From Paracidobacterium acidisoli (GTDB lineage: Bacteria > Acidobacteriota > Terriglobia > Terriglobales > Acidobacteriaceae): DNA of 64,000 nt. The DNA lies in the NCBI RefSeq assembly GCF_003428625.2, contig NZ_QVQT02000005.1:310001-374000 (forward strand), given 5' to 3'. Below the pieces are notes generated by a model. It had not been told where the DNA came from. It made no database searches and saw only the letters and a program-made list of their open reading frames with translations. This document shows, in pieces, positions 61,468-64,000 of the stretch; position 1 is the first letter of the stretch; each line of letters starts with the position of its first letter. Made by a program: the position numbers and the translations under genes.

Positions 61468-62250
61468 ATGCCAGCCGAAATCATCCTTCAGCAAACCCCG
61501 GACGATGCCGCCCTCCCCGATAAGCGCGAGCAGCTGGCCGCCATCCGCACCAGGCTTGCCGAGCGCGCATCTGAGCTCGCCCAGATCCGTGCGCAGCTCA
61601 GAACCTTCGAAGGCCGCTATCTCCGCCAGGTCGGCATCCTCTATGCCGAGCTCGACGATATCGAAGCACGCATTGCCGAGCGCGAAGTCGATCTTTACGA
61701 CTCCGACTCAGCTCGCAGCCGCGCCGAAGAAGCTCGCCAGCGCGCCCAGGAGACTCATGATGCCGCATTCGCCGCTGCCCGCGAGGCCGAAGAATTCGAC
61801 CCGCCGCCCAGCCTCAAAACCCTTTTTCGCGACGTCGCCAGACGTATCCACCCCGACTTCGCGCGCGATGAGGCCGAGCAGAAGCACTTCACCCTGCTGA
61901 TGGCTCGAGCGAATCAGGCCTACAGCCGCGGCGACATCGAAACCCTCCAGCGGCTCCTTGATGACCATCGCGAAATCAACGCCTCCATCGCCGGCGAAGG
62001 CGCTGCCGCCGAGCTTCTCCGCATCACGCGCCAGATCCGGCACGCCGAGCGCGATATCGCCGTCCTTGATGCGGAGCAGCACACGCTGCTCGCCAGCGAA
62101 ATCGCCCAGCTACACCTCGACGCCGAAAGCGCCGCGCGCGAACACCGCGATCTCCTCACCGAGCTCGCCACCAGTCTCCGCGAGCAGATCGCCGACGCCC
62201 GTCGCCGCTTCGAGCTCATCGACCGCCAGATCGGCGCTCATGGAAGATAA
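61468..62250 (+). CDS. Coiled-coil protein with central J-domain-like segment
   Basis: The 260-residue protein starts at ATG 61468 with GGAAAG just upstream. Residues about 20-112 form a long charged coiled coil (REQLAAIRTRLAERASELAQ...). A short J-domain-like region follows, SLKTLFRDVARRIHPDFARDEAEQKHF..., with His128-Pro129-Asp130 (HPD), the motif that stimulates Hsp70 ATPase. A second coiled coil runs to the C terminus (residues about 190-255). It lacks the Gly/Phe and zinc regions of DnaJ, so it is a type III-like J protein. It overlaps the Sel1-repeat gene by 11 bases. Confidence 0.78.
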   Translation: MPAEIILQQTPDDAALPDKREQLAAIRTRLAERASELAQIRAQLRTFEGRYLRQVGILYAELDDIEARIAEREVDLYDSDSARSRAEEARQRAQETHDAAFAAAREAEEFDPPPSLKTLFRDVARRIHPDFARDEAEQKHFTLLMARANQAYSRGDIETLQRLLDDHREINASIAGEGAAAELLRITRQIRHAERDIAVLDAEQHTLLASEIAQLHLDAESAAREHRDLLTELATSLREQIADARRRFELIDRQIGAHGR

Positions 62251-63028
62251 AGCCAAAACCGGCCTGCAGCACATCGCGACCGGCGCCGCGCTGTCGCTCC
62301 ATTCCACGCGCTCCGGCATCATCGCCCGTGGCCGGCGTGACGCCGCTAACGCAGCCTCTAATCCCCACTATCGTCAGGCCGTCATCGACTACAACGCGCG
62401 TAACTTCACCGCAGCTGCATCCGGCTTCCGGCTCGCTGCCGAGCAGGGCCACGCCGAATCGCAATACCTTCTCAGCACGATGTACGACGCGGGTCAGGGC
62501 CTGCCGCAGGACGAGACGCAGACCGCTCACTGGGAGCGAAAGGCAGCCGAGCAGGGTCACGCTTACGCGCAGGCCAACCTCAGCTATCGCTGTTACATCG
62601 CGAGCAACTTTTCCGAGGCTTTTGCATGGTGCCAGCGCGCCGCTTACAGTAACCTCGCCTGGGCGCAGTACAACCTGGGTCTCATGTATCGCAAAGGCGA
62701 AGGAGTCGCGCAAAACAATACCGAAGCGGCTCACTGGTATCGCCTGGCCGCCACCCGGAACTTTGCTGAAGCCCAGCAGAAGCTGGCTGACCTTTACTGT
62801 TTTGGTCAGGGCGTTCCGCGCAGCTATGCGCAGGCCGCCGCGTGGTATCGTAAAGCCGCCGATCAGGGCAACGCCGAAGCCCAGTTCCAGCTCGGTCATC
62901 TTTATGCCATCGGCCAGGGCGTCGAGCATGACTACACCCAGTCCCGCCACTGGATACGTCAGGCCGCTCTCCAGGGTCACGAACAGGCGCTCCGCGAGCT
63001 CAGGCGTCGCGAGTACCGTGACCCATAG
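62240..63028 (+). CDS. Sel1-like repeat protein
   Basis: ATG 62240 lies inside the last codons of the J-domain gene (11-base overlap), so translation is likely coupled. The 262-residue protein has about five or six Sel1/TPR-like repeats from residue 50 to 245, with the pattern AAEQGHAESQYLLSTMYDAG, AAEQGHAYAQANL, AQYNLGLMYRKGEGV, AEAQQKLADLYCFGQGVPR and AEAQFQLGHLYAIGQGV. No signal peptide is seen. Such superhelices bind partner proteins; with the J protein it may deliver a client to Hsp70. Confidence 0.88.
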   Translation: MEDKAKTGLQHIATGAALSLHSTRSGIIARGRRDAANAASNPHYRQAVIDYNARNFTAAASGFRLAAEQGHAESQYLLSTMYDAGQGLPQDETQTAHWERKAAEQGHAYAQANLSYRCYIASNFSEAFAWCQRAAYSNLAWAQYNLGLMYRKGEGVAQNNTEAAHWYRLAATRNFAEAQQKLADLYCFGQGVPRSYAQAAAWYRKAADQGNAEAQFQLGHLYAIGQGVEHDYTQSRHWIRQAALQGHEQALRELRRREYRDP

Positions 63029-63076
63029 CCCACGCCGCAACGCTCGTTAATCCTGAGCGTCTGGCTGTCGGCACTC

Positions 63077-64000
63077 TCAGGAATTCTCTTTCAGGATGTT
63101 GCTCTTCATTCTTATAAATAAAGCCAGACAGCGATCGCGCCATGCCTTCCGCTTATCCAGTTGTTCCATCGGCGTCCTCTGCCGCATCTGGTCATGCACG
63201 TCTGCCAGCAATACGTCTGTCCACTTTCTCGGATCGACCTGCTCTTTGGCAATCGCATAGTTCATCGGCGCAAGTTTGGCGCAGTAGTCCGCCAGGCCGC
63301 CCTGCGCATTCAGGTCGATGTTTTCAAACGGTCCGATAAAGAACCATCGCAGGCCAAGCCCTTCTGTCATAGCGGCATCAATGTCCGCGGCAGAGCAGAC
63401 GCCATCTTCAACCAGACGAAAGGCTTCATTCAGGATCGCACCCTGCAGCCGGTTCACGATAAAGCCGGTGACCTCACGGTTAAGCCGTATCGGCACCTGT
63501 CCCAGCTGCCGCATCAACGCCTCAGCCGTGTCCACTATCGATGGCAGCGTCCACGGTGCGGGCACAAGTTCGACCAGCGGAATCAGATGCGGCGGATTCA
63601 ACGGATGCACTACCATGCACCGTTCCCGGTTAGGAACATCTTCCGTGAACGACGATGGAGGCAAACCCGAGGTAGAACTGCCGATCATGGCATCCGGCTT
63701 AATCAGTGGCGCCATCTCTTTATAAAGAGCCTGCTTGATGGGCAGGCGCTCCGGCGAGCTCTCCTGTACATAATCCGCATCATGCACCGCCTCTTCCAGA
63801 CTGCCCGCCGTCTTCAGCCGCGCGGCAATATCTTCCGGCTTCTGGCCTCGCAGCAGGTCCATCTCGGCCAGCGCTGCCGAGGACTTTTTCACAAACTGCA
63901 GCGCAATGTCGATCGATGCAGGCGACGGATCATACAGCGTCACAGAAAAGCCTGCGCGGGCAAACACCAGGCTCCACGACCCGCCAACCAGTCCACAGCC
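63077..64000 (-). CDS. 3-hydroxyacyl-CoA dehydrogenase family, L-gulonate 3-dehydrogenase-like (partial)
   Basis: The frame stays open to the window edge, where GCGLVGGSWS shows the end of the NAD-binding GxGxxG region, so the N terminus is missing. The 307 visible residues match the lambda-crystallin/L-gulonate 3-dehydrogenase type: STSGLPPSSF, MVVHPLNPPHLIPLVELVPA near residue 130, REVTGFIVNRLQ near 175 and EGLGLRWFFIGPFENIDLNA near 210. The His in VHPLNPP is the catalytic base. Such enzymes oxidise L-gulonate or 3-hydroxyacyl compounds; a sugar-acid role would fit the neighbourhood. It is convergent with the Sel1 gene. Confidence 0.88.
   Translation of the reverse strand, partial: GCGLVGGSWSLVFARAGFSVTLYDPSPASIDIALQFVKKSSAALAEMDLLRGQKPEDIAARLKTAGSLEEAVHDADYVQESSPERLPIKQALYKEMAPLIKPDAMIGSSTSGLPPSSFTEDVPNRERCMVVHPLNPPHLIPLVELVPAPWTLPSIVDTAEALMRQLGQVPIRLNREVTGFIVNRLQGAILNEAFRLVEDGVCSAADIDAAMTEGLGLRWFFIGPFENIDLNAQGGLADYCAKLAPMNYAIAKEQVDPRKWTDVLLADVHDQMRQRTPMEQLDKRKAWRDRCLALFIRMKSNILKENS

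Overview
The window looks like a chromosomal segment of an Acidobacteriota member, probably class Terriglobia (Acidobacteriaceae type). The grounds are three very large Oar-like TonB-dependent outer-membrane proteins of 1080-1257 residues with N-terminal carboxypeptidase-regulatory domains, many Tat-exported sugar enzymes, a signature membrane-anchored winged-helix-like regulator, and moderately high GC with GTG and TTG starts. This placement is inferred from gene content; no marker gene was compared. No CRISPR array, prophage, insertion sequence or rRNA gene was seen.

Layout. 1-2765: tail of an unknown gene, then an exported mannonate-dehydratase-like protein facing an exported RraA/aldolase-like protein. 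2926-9940: a complete high-affinity K+ uptake locus, kdpFABC plus a second one-helix peptide ahead of kdpF, with kdpE upstream on the same strand and a shortened kdpD transcribed away from kdpE. 10042-24957: a sugar region with a GH36-like alpha-galactosidase carrying a PKD domain, a DeoR-family regulator, two Oar-like TonB-dependent proteins, an exported amidohydrolase, an exported TIM-barrel protein and a small membrane protein. 25024-28298: a MarR-type regulator divergent from bioB, which is translationally coupled to a BtuB-like TonB-dependent receptor. 28414-30821: tRNA-Val, then an ECF sigma factor, its zinc-binding anti-sigma factor and a DUF3106-like exported protein.

30887-39866: housekeeping and envelope genes, namely an aldo-keto reductase, proline dehydrogenase, a small zinc-ribbon protein, a glycosyltransferase, the SppA protease, an HU/IHF protein, a GT39-like membrane glycosyltransferase and the ribosome-assembly GTPase Der. 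40014-54630: a glycan-use locus with a membrane regulator, GH92 mannosidase, GH95-like enzyme, SGNH esterase, a third Oar-like transporter and a PQQ dehydrogenase with a cytochrome c domain. 54682-60708: two exported xylose-isomerase-like TIM barrels, two Gfo/Idh/MocA oxidoreductases and an exported enolase-superfamily dehydratase. 60905-64000: a small basic protein, a J-domain coiled-coil protein overlapping a Sel1-repeat protein, and a partial 3-hydroxyacyl-CoA/L-gulonate dehydrogenase.

The genes suggest a polysaccharide degrader. Surface and periplasmic hydrolases release sugars, TonB-dependent proteins take up oligomers, and a set of normally cytoplasmic sugar-acid enzymes carries Tat signals, which implies oxidation, dehydration and isomerisation of sugars in the periplasm. 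The most unusual points are this Tat-exported set, the bioB-receptor fusion of expression under a MarR regulator, the structured leader with tandem micro-peptides of the kdp operon, and the J-domain/Sel1 pair.
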